From the NCBI GenBank assembly GCA_023512835.1, contig CM042091.1, forward strand, positions 17,191,506 through 17,255,505: a stretch of DNA of 64,000 nt. The letters are read 5' to 3'. The first letter of the stretch is position 1. Every line of letters starts with the position of its first letter. Shown here piece after piece: positions 12,088 to 24,113 of this stretch. Source of the DNA: Taxillus chinensis. Lineage: Eukaryota; Streptophyta; Magnoliopsida; Santalales; Loranthaceae. The notes beneath the pieces were generated by a model. That model was not told the DNA's origin. It worked only from the letters and a program-made list of their open reading frames with translations, and ran no database searches. Made by a program: the position numbers and the translations under genes.

Positions 12088-12300
12088 GTCCACAAGATTT
12101 CGCATCGTTTACCCCGAGCCATCCCTCTCTCTCCCTCCCTCCCTCCCTCCCTATCTCTCTCTCCCTCTCCCTCTGCTTCTGCGCCCACTATTACCTCTCT
12201 CTCGCCCTCTCTCACTTCCTCTCGCCTTCTACATCTAACATCACCGCTCTCTCTCTCTCCCTCCTTCACTGCTTCTGAAGTCCGCAATTACCTACAACCC
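12088..12300 (+). repeat. CT-rich tract downstream of hairpin 1
   Basis: After the conserved CCACAAGATTTC motif comes about 150 bp of CTCTCTCCCTCC-type sequence. All partial copies of the unit have such a tract at this place. The ORFs predicted through it on both strands are low-complexity and are not genes. Confidence 0.8.
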
Positions 12301-12539
12301 ATATATGTAGGAGATCGGAAGCGTCCCCCTGTTGGTGTTGCCCAAGCAGAGTAGTGTAAATCCAAAGGAGAGGATGCCCATGGGGCTGTATTGCATCATG
12401 GGCCGAACCACTTTTTTACGCGGCATACCCATACAACAATAACGTGTCGGCAAAAAATAAAATTACTTTGGGGCTGCCAGGAAAGAATAGAGAGACGGAC
12501 ACGCTAATTCAATTTAGTTTTTTTTTTTTAAAGTTTAAA

Positions 12540-14970
12540 AATAATTTTTTTACTTATTTCATAATAAAAATCTTTCTTTTAATTAAATAATATTTTCAGA
12601 TTTAAATTACTTTTTTAACTTTCTTTATTAATACATGTGAAAATAAAAATTAGTGAGAAATAACAAAATATTATAATATTAAATAAAGAGTGATTTACTC
12701 TTCACGTGTAAATAATACAAATAGTAATATAATATTATTTAACTTTTTATTTGTAGATAATAAAGTATAATGGAGTTATTATAAGACAATCTCCAACAAA
12801 TTTTTTATTCTCAACAAATAAAAAGAGTCAAACTAAAAATTTATGCTCTAACATACTTTTCATCCTTGTTCCACATGTGAAAAATGATTACTATTATTCT
12901 TTGCAAAATGTTACATTATTTTCTTATATATTTTTCTCTCCCAAAATCTCAAGCATGGTGTTCATTCTATATACCTTCATAACAGTCCCCAATGAACTCC
13001 AAAGCTACTTGATGCTGCTCAAGCATGGTGGCCTAAGCCAACACTTTCACAATCTGATTCAATGTCCTCATTCCAGTCACACTCATTGTTGCCCATTCCA
13101 AATCACAAACAACATCACATCGTTATTCATATGAGCATTAATCGATCTTGCCACAAACGACTAGAACACCACATTTGTATAATGCCCTAACCTCAGGCCG
13201 CTGGCCAAAGACAAGAAATCTTCTTTCGCCATTAATGTCATCCAAAATAGAGCCATCCAAAGACTGAGCCGAATCCATTCCCTGACCTTGCGCTGCTATT
13301 GCTCCAAACCTTTGAGCATATTAATGTCTCTTTGTCACCGTAGCCCCTAATGTTAAGGTTAACGAAAATTGAGCCAAAAAAAAAGATGAGAAAAGATTGA
13401 TTTGAGGTCTTGAAGATTAGGGGTGTAAAATGGACTGTCGGTCCGCGGACCAATCTGTGGTCTGTGCGGACCGGAGCGGATTGGATCAGATAAATTTTGA
13501 TCCATTTCAATCGTGGGCCTAAACGGAACCAGTCCATGCAGACCAAATTCGTGCGGACGTGGCCCGATCTATCGACCGACTTTTTTATTTTTTTTAAAAT
13601 AATTTTTTTAACTATTATATATATTTTTTAGTATATTAGTACCTAGAGTCTAAACCTATTAATTTTAAAATTAATATTTATAAATATAAACTATTAAATA
13701 TAATGTTTAAATTAAAATTTTAAATTATTTTAAACAAAATTAACTTATAAAATTTACTTATTTCATAATGTAAAATCTAACCCTTCTTTCTATTTTACCT
13801 TTACTTTAATTAAATAATATTTTTAAATTTTAATTTGATTTTTTAACTTTCTTTATTAATACATGTGAGAATAAAAAATAATAAAATATTATAATATTAA
13901 ATAAAGAGTGATTTACTCTTCACGTGTAAAGAATACAAACATTAATATAACATTATTTAAGTTTTTATGGGTAGATAATATAGTATGTTAGAGTTATTAT
14001 AAGATAATCTCCAACAAATTTTTTATTCTCAACAAATAAAAAGAGTCAAACTAAAAATTTATGCTCTAACATACTTTTCATCCTTGTTCCACATGTGAAA
14101 AATGATTACTATTATTCTTTGCAAAATGTTACATTATTTTCTTATATATTTTTCTCTCCCAAAATCTCAAGCATGGTGTTCATTCTATATACCTTCATAA
14201 CAGTCCCCAATGAACTCCAAAGCTACTTGATGCTGCTCAAGCATGGTGGCCTAAGCCAACACTTTCACAATCTGATTCAATGTCCTCATTCCAGTCACAC
14301 TCATTGTTGCCCATTCCAAATCACAAACAACATCACATCGTTATTCATATGAGCATTAATCGATCTTGCCACAAACGACTAGAACACCACATTTGTATAA
14401 TGCCCTAACCTCAGGCCGCTGGCCAAAGACAAGAAATCTTCTTTCGCCATTAATGTCATCCAAAATAGAGCCATCCAAAGACTGAGCCCAATCCATTCCC
14501 TGACCTTGCGCTGCTATTGCTCCAAACCTTTGAGCATATTAATGTCTCTTTGTCACCGTAGCCCCTAATGTTAAGGTTAACAAAAATTGAGCCAAAAAAA
14601 AAAAAGATAAGAAAAGATTGATTTGAGGTCTTGAAGATTAGGGGTGTAAAATGGACTGTCGGTCCGCGGACCAATATGTGGTCTGTGCGGACCGGAGCGG
14701 ATTGGATCAGATAAATTTTGATCCATTTCAATCGTGGGCCTAAACGGAAAAAGTCCATGCAGACCAAATTCATGCGGACGTGACCCGATCTATCGACCGA
14801 CTTTTTTATTTTTTTAAAATAATTTTTTTAACTATTATATATATTTTTTAGTATATTAGTACCTAGAGTCTAAACCTATTAATTTTAAAATTAATATTTA
14901 TAAATATAAACTATTAAATATAATTTTTAAATTAAAATTTTAAATTATTTTAAACAAAATTAACTTATAA
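12540..14970 (+). repeat. 1.22-kb tandem duplication inside unit 1
   Basis: Copy 1 (about 12540-13750) and copy 2 (about 13751-14970) are offset by 1,218-1,221 bp. From about 12800 to 13750 they are nearly identical; an 85-codon stretch at 12877 and 14095 has the same translation. Their first 250 bp are clearly diverged, and there copy 2 matches the equivalent part of unit 2 (17850-18110) better than it matches copy 1. Both copies carry the left part of the same hAT MITE, so the duplication followed that insertion. Confidence 0.8.
13418..13750 (+). mobile_element. hAT MITE, left part only
   Basis: It begins TAGGGGTGTAAAATGG after the sequence TTGAAGAT, exactly like the complete copy at 14639. 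It breaks off at the junction of the 1.2-kb tandem duplication. The right terminus is absent, so this copy is a by-product of the duplication and not a separate insertion. Confidence 0.8.
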
Positions 14971-15115
14971 TAAATTTTAAATAAATAAATATGAACTGAT
15001 CCGCGAACCAGTTCGCGTCCGCATGCGGACTGAACCGGACCAGAAAAATTCTGGCTAGCCCGTTTAGGCCCGCTCCATCATGAACTGAACCAGACCGATC
15101 CATTTTACACCCCTA
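14639..15115 (+). mobile_element. Complete hAT MITE, 477 bp
   Basis: The ends TAGGGGTGTAAAATGG and CCATTTTACACCCCTA are inverted repeats, and CGGTCCGCGGACC-type palindromes lie just inside. The flanks are TTGAAGAT (14631-14638) and TTGAATAT (15116-15123), an 8-bp target duplication with one mismatch, as hAT transposases make. Unit 2 keeps the unfilled site at 19166, where TTGAAGAT runs straight into TGACAAATTG. There is no coding capacity. Confidence 0.9.
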
Positions 15116-17209
15116 TTGAATATTGACAAATTGAAATCAAATGACAATGCTTTCATGCGATCTAGGCAGTGGGGTAAAGGCATCTAAGCAAGTGTGGTGG
15201 TGCACAACAATGAGATAATACATCACAATAGCAAAGCAGACTACATCAGTGTTGATATTTAAAAAAAAATTAACAAAAAAAATAATTTAATAATAATGTT
15301 AGAGCTGTTCTAAAATAATTTTTCACATGTGCAAAAATTATACGTATAAAAAACAAAGTGTTGGAAATACCTTGATGCCCACGCATACAACTACTAGGGT
15401 CATTAAAAGAATATAGTTTTTTTTGTTATTTTAATTTTATACGACAAAATTTTAAAAGCATAAAAAATTATGAGTTGTGATGCAACAATAACAAGCGACC
15501 TCCAGGCTGGTAGAAACCCCCCGAGAGCATCGCCACAACATGACAACATCTGAAAATACATGTCCACGTGTATGGCACAAGACTATTAAGCAAATCTCTA
15601 ACCCATCTATAGCAAAAGTCACAGTAAAAATTTACTTAAATTGATCTCCAATACATAAAAATGGGTTAAAGGCGTTTATGTCCATAAAAATAAATTTTAT
15701 ACCTTAAGCTGAGACTGCCATTTATCAGCCCATCACCATTACTTTACAAATATTCCTAACATACCAACATACCCCTTTGAAAATAAAGCCTAAATATTCT
15801 CTATCAATCCTAACTTCTGCCTCCAACGTTGTATGCATCAGGGCCACTCAGCCCAAGATCCATAGTTGGCAATTGGCACACTCATGACTTGCTCTGTCCT
15901 GTCCCTTATACATGATTCACGAGCCTCTCTATCGCATCCCCTTGTATACGTTCAACAGTTTTTTGTTTCCAAGGAAGATCGCCAGCAAAAGACTACTTGT
16001 GTTTAGTGACACCGGCAGTAGAATCAACAGCATAACTTTTGGGATGGGAAAAAAGTGCTAGAAATTGGGATGGCCCACGACCGATTGAGAGCCGTTGGAT
16101 GGCGAGAAATGAGGCTTCAGCACGCAGCAACCATCCTTAAACTTGATCAATGTCTATTCTGTCTCAATACCAACAACCTTTTTGAATATGCATACGACAG
16201 ACATGGTAAATCCAACTGACGGGTTCCAAGTCAATTTTTGTAGCCTTAAAACCGACAATGCTGGTTCGATGTAAAACAAACAAAAAATTGGAAAATAAAA
16301 ATACAATGGCGATAGACATTGATCAAGTTTAAGTAAATACATAATCTAATGAAAATGGCCTATTTCCACTAAAATTTATCTTCAAACAAAGAGTAGGCAA
16401 CCAAAATTAGATATTTGCAAGCACACTAGCTTGCACAAAGATTTTATCTAAAAAACATTCCATTTAGATGAAGAAAAAGTGAGTAGGCGAGAAAGAGGAC
16501 TACTCCGGCAACACAGTGGCATCTGGTGTTGTTCAATGATTTTGGGAGGATGAGAACGTTAGTAAGCAGGATTTGGCAAGATCGCTCCAATTTATCACCA
16601 AAACATGAAAGGTAACATGAAAAATAATAAAACAAATTCCCTCTAGGTTTATTGTCAACCTGCTGCATTTCAATTTTACAAATAATTGAAAGTGTTTTTT
16701 ACATGTTTGATATTCGACTGCCCAAAATGCTTCAGACACGGAAATGTAAAATTAAAACGTAAATATAATATATGTATATATACACCCCCAACGCTACAAG
16801 GTCAGATCTTGGCCTAGAAAATCACTGGCGACCATGCGGACAAAAAACACCAGATAAAATCCTATATACATATACACAGATAGAAAGATATATATATTCA
16901 GTCTGCAAAATAAAAGAACCTCATGTGGAAACTAGAACCTTACAAGCGCAACTGTAACTAGAATTTTCCTTATTATTTATCTTATTGTCGCATACCTTAA
17001 AAATCACTGGAATCGCGTACAGCCATCGCTACAAAGTCAGATCTGGGACTAGAAAACTAACGATCATGGGGACAAAAATCCCAAAAAAAAATGGTATACA
17101 AATATATATATACACGTATATATTCAGCCTGCAAAATATAAGATATCACATAAAAACTGCAGTGACGATGACAGTGATGATGACATAAAATCGCAGCAGC
17201 TTTATGAAA

Positions 17210-17292
17210 GCCACAGATACGGTAGAGATCGGAAAGAGTTGGTATGTAATCATCATATAGATGACTCTTTCCAACTCTACCATACCGATGAC
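17210..17292 (+). ncRNA. Candidate MIR482/2118-like precursor, copy 2
   Basis: The 5' arm (17210-17239) pairs with the 3' arm (17264-17292) around a 24-nt loop. The 3' arm contains TCTTTCCAACTCTACCATAC, one substitution from copy 1. The 5' arm has changed at about six positions compared with copy 1 and no longer reads as a P-loop. The supposed mature arm is therefore the better conserved one. The downstream motif CCTCCACAAGATTTC and a CT-rich tract follow as in copy 1. Confidence 0.55.
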
Positions 17293-17319
17293 CTCCACAA
17301 GATTTCACATCGTTTCCAC

Positions 17320-17417
17320 AGACCCCCCCTCCCTATTTCTCTCTCTCCTTCTAGATCTAAGTAAGACCGACCGCCTCTCCCTCTCTCCCTGCGTCTCGCC
17401 TTCTAGATCTAAGATCA

Positions 17418-17452
<35 letters not shown>

Positions 17453-17540
17453 GGCTCTCTCCCTCCCTCTCGCCTTCAACATCAAACATCACCTCTGTCT
17501 CTCTCTCTCCCTAGTCCCTCCCTCACTTCTTCTGCGCGGC
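17320..17540 (+). repeat. CT-rich tract downstream of hairpin 2
   Basis: CTCTCTC runs are separated by CTTCTAGATCTAAG-type motifs. This is the counterpart of 12088-12300. Confidence 0.8.
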
Positions 17541-18279
17541 TGCGCCCGCGATTACCTACAGGCTACAACCCATATATATATATGTAGGGCATCGGGAGCG
17601 CCCCCTATTGGCGTTGCCCTAGCAGAGTAGCGTAAATCCAAAGGAGAGGATGCCCATGGGGCTGTATTGCATCATGGGCCGAACCACTCTTTTACGCCGC
17701 ATACCCATACAACAATAACGTATGGGCAAAAAATAAAATTAATTTGGGGCTGCCACGAAAGAACGGAAACGTCTTCCTGGGTGGGCATCATGAGACACAG
17801 ACACGCTAATTCAATTTAGTTTTATTTTTTAAAAGTTTAAAAATAATTTTTTTTACTTATTTCATAATGTTAAATCCAACCCTTCTTTCTATTTTACCTT
17901 TACTTTAATTAAATAATATTTTTAAATTTTAATTTGATTTTTTAACTTTCTTTATTAATACATGTGAGAATAAAAAATAATAAAATATTATAATATTAAA
18001 TAAAGAGTGATTTACTCTTCACGTGTAAAGAATACAAACATTAATATAATATTATTTAAGTTTTTATGGGTAGATAATATAGTATGTTAGAGTTATTATA
18101 AGATAATCTCCAACAAATTCTTTATTCTTGACAAATAGAAAGAGTCAAACTAAAAATTTATACCCTAACCTACTTTTCATCCTTTATCCACGTGTGAAAA
18201 ATGGTTACTATTTATTCTTTGCACAATGTTACATTATTTTCTTATATTTTTTTCTCTCCAAAAATATCAAGCACGGTAT

Positions 18280-18673
18280 TAGGGGTTTAAAACGGACCGG
18301 TCCGCGAACCTGGTCCATATTTATTTATGTATTTAAAATGAATATTATATGTTAATTTTTGTTAAATATTTTTAAAATTTTAATTTTAAAGCATATTTAA
18401 GAGTATATATTTTTAAAATTTAGTTTTAAAAATAATAAATTTAGGCTATATGTATTAATATATTAAGTAAAATAAGTAATAGTTTTTTTAAAAAAATAAT
18501 AAAAGCCGGCATCATGGACCGGTCCACGTCTGGCACGGATTTGGTCCGCATGAACCGGGCCTAAATGGACCGGATTCGTTTAGGCCCGCGATTAAAATGG
18601 ACCAATAATTTTTTAGTTCGGTCTGGTCCAGGTTTGCACAATCCACGGACCGGTGCTCCATTTTACACCCCTA
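18280..18673 (+). mobile_element. hAT MITE, 394 bp
   Basis: The ends are TAGGGGTTTAAAACGG and CCATTTTACACCCCTA, with GGTCCGCG palindromes near the left end. It interrupts a sequence that is continuous in unit 1 (CAAGCATGGTGTTCATTC near 12950), which proves insertion in unit 2 after the units separated. The flanking duplication is too decayed to read cleanly. Confidence 0.8.
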
Positions 18674-20330
18674 CACAAGTGTTCGTTCTATATACCTTTA
18701 TAACAATCCCCCAATGAACTCCAAAGCCACTAGATGCTCCTCAAGCATAGTGTTTGTAATTCAGATTTGCTAGCCTAAGCCAACGCTTTCACAATCTGAT
18801 TCAGTGGCCCCATTCCAGTCACACAGATGTCGTTGCCTATTCCAAATCACAACAACATCACATCATTGTTGATGCGAGTATTAATCGATCTTACCAGGGC
18901 GACTAGAACACCACATTGTAGCACGCCCTAACCTCAGGCCGCTGCCCAAAGGCAAGAAAGTTTCTCTCGCCACGCGCATTGAGTCTTAATATTAATGTCA
19001 TCTAGAATATATCCATCCAAAGACTGAGCCCAATCCATTCCCCAACCTCACATTGCTATTGCTCCAAGCCTTTAAGCATATCAGTGTCTCTTGTCACTAT
19101 AGCACCCGATGTTGAGGTCAACACAAATTAAGCCAAAAAAAGATGAGAATGATTAATTTGAAGTCTTGAAGATTGACAAATTGAAATCAGATGACGATGC
19201 TTTGGTGCGATCTAGTCAATGGGTTAAAGGCGTCTTGACAAGTGTGTGGTGGTGCATGACAATGAGATAATACATCACAATAGTGAAACATTTTGAAATT
19301 GCTTTTTAATAAAAATATTATTTTAATAAAAAAACAGGTATATGCGGACTAATGTTAGAGTCATTTTAAAATAGTTTTTCGCATGTGAAAAATTATCCAC
19401 GTGTAAAATAGCTCTTCAAATAGAGTAGTGTTGGAAATAGCCTAATGCCCAAACCTACAACTGCTATAGTCATTCAAAGAATATAGATTTTTTTGTTAAT
19501 TTTTTATTTTGTACAATAAAATTTTATGAGCATAAAAAATCATGAGTCGGATCTAAGCAACGTCGTTGTGTCACGACAATGACAGGAGGCCTCCAGTAGA
19601 CCTCCCTTATAAGAGCATCTCCACGACATGTCAACATTTAAAAATACATGTCCATGTGTATAACATAAGACTATTAAGAGGATCTTCAACCCATTAACTA
19701 TTGCAAAAGTTATAGTAAAAATTTACTTAAATTGGTCTCCAATGCATTAGCTACATGAAAAGCTATAACAAAACAAATACGTAAATATAAATAATTTTTA
19801 TACCTTTGGCTAAGACTGTTATATATCAGCCCATCATCCTTACTTTACAAATATTTCTAACATATCCTCATATCCCTTCGTAAACCTTCTACCTTCGGCG
19901 TTGTATGTATCCAGGGGCTGCTCAGCCTAGGATGCATAGTGGGCGATCAGTACACTCACGGCTTGCTCTGTATTGTCTCCACTGAACATTACCAACACAA
20001 GGCCTATTGGTGCTTGGCGACATCGTTGACGTTGGCAGCGGAATCAGCTGCAAAATTTTTGAGATGGGAAGACAATGCTAGAGATGGGGATGGCCCACGA
20101 TCGATAGAGAGCCATTGGATGGTGAGAAATGAGACTTTTGCATGCAACAAGCATCCTTAAACTTGATCAGTGTCTGTCTGTCTGAATACCAAAACCACTT
20201 TTTGATATGCATGCGGTAGACATTTGGTAAATCCAGCCAATCGGTTCTAGGACAATTTTCGTAACCTTCGAACCGACAATGCTGGTTCGATGGAGAACTA
20301 ACAAAAAAATGGAAAATAAAAAGGTGATGG

Positions 20331-22200
20331 CGGCTGGTTTGATTGGGAATGGTATGGGGTGGAGAAGGAAGATGATAGCCTCCAGGAGAGAGAAAAGTTA
20401 AATGGGAAAAATAAATTAAAGTAAAAATAAATAAGTGAAGAACATTGAAGTATTATTAACTAAACTTCTAATTATAAGTACTATAGATAGCTAAATTTGA
20501 TTTTAGCTAATAAGATTTAACTAACAAATGCACTCTAAAGTCCCTTACAAAGCCAGGAGACTGAGACAAACAAAGAAAAACAGTGTTGCACAACCGTCAT
20601 CGCCTTTCCACTAAAATTATCACACCAAACTACACGGCCGTCCACCATGCATCTCTCATCTCCGCCCAAACACCATGGTTTATAAATGTTGATGAAATAA
20701 TGTGTTGTAATTATATTTTATATTAATTATAATGGATCGATTAGGTTTAGTTCCTTACCATTGTACATAGGAATAACAAAAAAAAACTGAAATAAATAAA
20801 TAAAACTACTAATATTTCAACAAAAACTAGATTGCTATTTTCACTTAAGTGTCATATAATAAGCCATAAGGCTAAAGGCAATTTCTCATCAATTTTGCAA
20901 CATTGAACTGTTAAAACACATTCTACCAATTTTAAAGTTCATTTAATTCCAAAAATACAACCATGATGATGATTGCAATAAAGTTCATTCGATTCCCAAA
21001 TGCTTTATGATGATGATAATGATGATGAAGGTAATCTGCAATCATCTATTGCCAATCTACATCTTGGGGTTATTAATGCTTGTGTGAAAACCCAACAATG
21101 AGGGTGATGCAATATCTTCCTCCAAAAGATAGTAATTAAACAAAGACGAAAATTGGCACTTGAGTTACCCACTAGTGAAGAAAAACCAATAAAGAACAGA
21201 GATTTCCAAACAAATATCTATTTCCCAGGTAGCAAGTAATTTGATATGAAAGAACTAACTCGTAACTAACAAGTTGAAAATGAGTTTAGTCCCAATATGG
21301 AGGAGAAGATTTGAAGTTTAAAGATAACCTTATCATACAAGCACAAAGAAATTATAATAGCTCTAATTGAGATGCCTAGCTATAATCAACACTAAAATCA
21401 TATTAACAGAATACACTCAAAAATGTAAAGTACTATTGACGCAATATTTGTCACACGAAAAAAATAGTTTAAGCCAACTAAATTCACAATAACGAAGCAG
21501 ACTGATCTGGTTTAAAAATCACTGGGCTACCTCTTTGTTATATTCTTAACCCCATGAAAATTCTACCAAACCACCAATAAGTAAGAATGATTGCCAATTA
21601 TGGAGACATATGAATTATGCAAATTTCACATCATAATTTGCATGGAGAGTTAAATTAAATAGCCTTGATGTCCTAAGCAATTTCAGGAACAAGTGAAATT
21701 GCGGGACTTCTTAACTCCTTTGGTGGTTGGAGGAGATTTGCGGGAAGCCCGACTAATACAATCTCATTCAACATCAACAAAAATCAATTGTTTCAATTAC
21801 ACAAGAACAATAACAATAGCATAGAGAGAAAAAAACTAACTTGTTTAATTTTAATACATCAATTGTTTTATTTTTTTGTGACTTCAATAATTTTGTCAAT
21901 GTTATTTTAAAAATGAACAATCAACTTCGACATAAGCGGCAAAATCATTGGATCCACGTTCCTGTTATGGTGGAGGCGCACCCTTTGCCATTAAATAGGG
22001 CTGTCTTTTTTTTAAAAAAAAATTGCTATTGGATCCACATCGCTAGATAGTCAGACCATTTCTTTGGTTCAAAAAAAAATTACAGGTTAGGTATCGAAAT
22101 TACTTCACAAGTTTGATCACCAATCGAAACAACATAAGTTGAGTAAAAAAAAATACATAATTAGTGGAAGGATAAATAGTTCTCACAGATGCCAATTCAC
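20331..22200. other. Intergenic, no gene recognised
   Basis: AT-rich sequence with ATG/GAT trinucleotide runs near 20960-21030. ORFs are short and without recognisable motifs. Nothing further can be supported. Confidence 0.5.
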
Positions 22201-22207
22201 AGATAAA

Positions 22208-22247
<40 letters not shown>

Positions 22248-22523
22248 TATAAGATCCTCACACGGAAAAAGTTATTTGTTAAAGACACTGCAGAAAGAAA
22301 ATATTAGTCACCTGGACAGGACAGTGACAGTGATGATATGTTTGAAATCGTAGCAACTTATGAAAGCCATAGATACGAAAGGAATTGAAAAGAGTTCGTA
22401 TGTAATTCACTTTTTAGATGAATGACTCTTTCTAACTCTCCCATACCTGTGACCTCCACAAGATCTCACATCGTTTCCCCCAAACTATCCTTTTTCTCTC
22501 TCCTTCTACATCTAAGTAAGATC

Positions 22524-22565
<42 letters not shown>

Positions 22566-22780
22566 ACCCATGATTATCTACAAACCATATATATAGGGCA
22601 GTAGGAGAGTCAAGAGCGGCCCTTTTTGGTGTTGCCCTAGTAGAGTATCCAAAGAGGAGGGTTCACAATCACATGGGGGTGTATTGCATCATGGGCCGAA
22701 CCATTTTTCTACACCACATGACCCATCCACCAACCAAATAGAGCAAACCAAAAATGTAATAATGTTTTTCGTCCAGACAA
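22201..22780 (+). repeat. Segmental duplication, partial unit 3
   Basis: It contains CT and CA microsatellites (about 22207-22246), the GACAGTGATGAT motif, the third hairpin, a CT tract (about 22527-22562), and the GTGTTGCCCTAG and GTGTATTGCATCATGGGCC motifs shared with units 1 and 2. The rest of the unit is missing. Confidence 0.7.
22366..22453 (+). ncRNA. Candidate MIR482/2118-like precursor, copy 3
   Basis: The 5' arm (22366-22395) pairs with the 3' arm (22425-22453). The 3' arm contains TCTTTCTAACTCTCCCATAC, again one substitution from copy 1, and all three copies lack the same base relative to the miR482 family. The 5' arm has drifted more, so the duplex has extra mismatches. The downstream GACCTCCACAAGAT motif is conserved. 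Confidence 0.5.
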
Positions 22781-23258
22781 CTCCATCGGATTCATACCCA
22801 AATTTTACGTGTCCCTCTAGCACGACAACCAAGTCATTGCAGTAAAAAACACAATGCGCAATAGTACCAATTAATCCCTATTTCTCTCTATATGTGACTT
22901 TTCTCCGTCCTCAATTCTCCATCTTCTCGATCTCTCTGCACATCAAAATCGGTCCTCTTCTGGGTCCACAACTAGGGAGGGCAAAATCGATCCGTCCCCA
23001 ATTCACCATCTTCCCGGTCTCTCTGCATATCAGAATTGGTCCTCTTCTAAGGAGTGTAAAATGGATCAGTGGTCCGCGGATCGGAGCGGACTGGACCAGA
23101 AAAAATCTAGTATATTTCAATCACGGGCCTAAATAGACTAATTCGTTTAGGCCCGGTCCGTGCGGATGCGGAGGTCCACAGATCGGTGTTTATTTATTTT
23201 ATTTATTTTTTTAAACTTATTATTCATTCTGCCTAATATGTTAATATTTAAACCATAA

Positions 23259-24058
23259 GAGCATCTTTAATCATCTCCTTATCTGGCTCTCTACCCTACT
23301 ATAGGGAGTCAAATATATACTATAGCATAGCTCCTCCAACCTGCTCTTTAAACCACACCCTATAATACATAACTCGCTATCCTGTTCACCACATATAGCG
23401 ATGCGTTCGCGACTCGCTATCAATAATTTTATTAAGAGGAAAATCTCACTTGAGTTTATTCCAGATCTCTCTTATTGTACGAGTTCCTACGTTAGTGTAT
23501 TTCGCGTCCCAGATCCAAGTATTCTATCGTCATTCCTCATCCGCGTCGTTTTCTTCTTCTTCCTTGGTATTTCTTCTCTCATGATTTTAATTTTTCTCAC
23601 CCACCCACGTACCCCTGATTCCTTGCGTTGCTAATTTTAGATTTTTTTTTAATAGGCACTCATCTTATTTTTTTCTTCTTCAATTTGGTTTCTAACCAAT
23701 TTAATTAGGTTGTCAATCATGATTTTTGCTAATATATTCAATTTTGTTTCACCTTGTTTGGAAATAGAGTGATTATATGATTTTTCTTTTACACTCACTA
23801 TTTATTCAAATAGATTTAGAATTATGAATTTGGTTTTCGATGGTGCTCTCCTCCTACTAGGTTTTTTGATTACCTAACGTTTTCTTCTTGATTTTAATTG
23901 GGTTGAATTTATTTCTAACATAGATTCGGTTTTCCCTCTTGGTTTTATTTAGGGGAACCTCAATCGAGTCTTTCTATAGCAATCCATAATTCTATTAATC
24001 AATTTTATATCATCAGCACACACTCTAGTTTCCACGATCTGTGGAAGAATATTTCTTT

Positions 24059-24113
<55 letters not shown>

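Larger units (their letters stand above)
11402..16335 (+). repeat. Segmental duplication, unit 1
   Basis: Landmarks in this block recur in the same order in 16612-20330: the ACATGAAAAATA start, two GTCAGATCT-x-GG motifs, a MIR482-like hairpin, a CT-rich tract, GCCCATGGGGCTG, a Tourist-like AT-rich stretch, the GACAAATTGAAATCA block and GATGGCCCACGA near the end. Unit 1 differs by an internal 1.2-kb tandem duplication and by its own hAT MITE insertion. No protein-coding gene is evident in either unit. Confidence 0.75.
16612..20330 (+). repeat. Segmental duplication, unit 2
   Basis: This is the second diverged copy of the 11402-16335 block, in the same orientation. It lacks the internal 1.2-kb duplication and the MITE at 14639 but has a different hAT MITE at 18280. 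The stretch 17850-18270 is Tourist-like AT-rich sequence shared with unit 1. No gene is seen. Confidence 0.75.

Noticed and set aside
12048..12354. ORFs rich in Ser/Pro/Leu or Arg/Glu around the CT tracts, also at 17261-17587 and 34669-35061
   Set aside because: They are translations of CT/GA repeats, present on both strands, with no conserved ends.
12877..13134. 85-codon ORF with an identical second copy at 14095-14352
   Set aside because: Identity results from the recent 1.2-kb duplication. The older copy in unit 2 does not keep the frame, so there is no sign of coding constraint.
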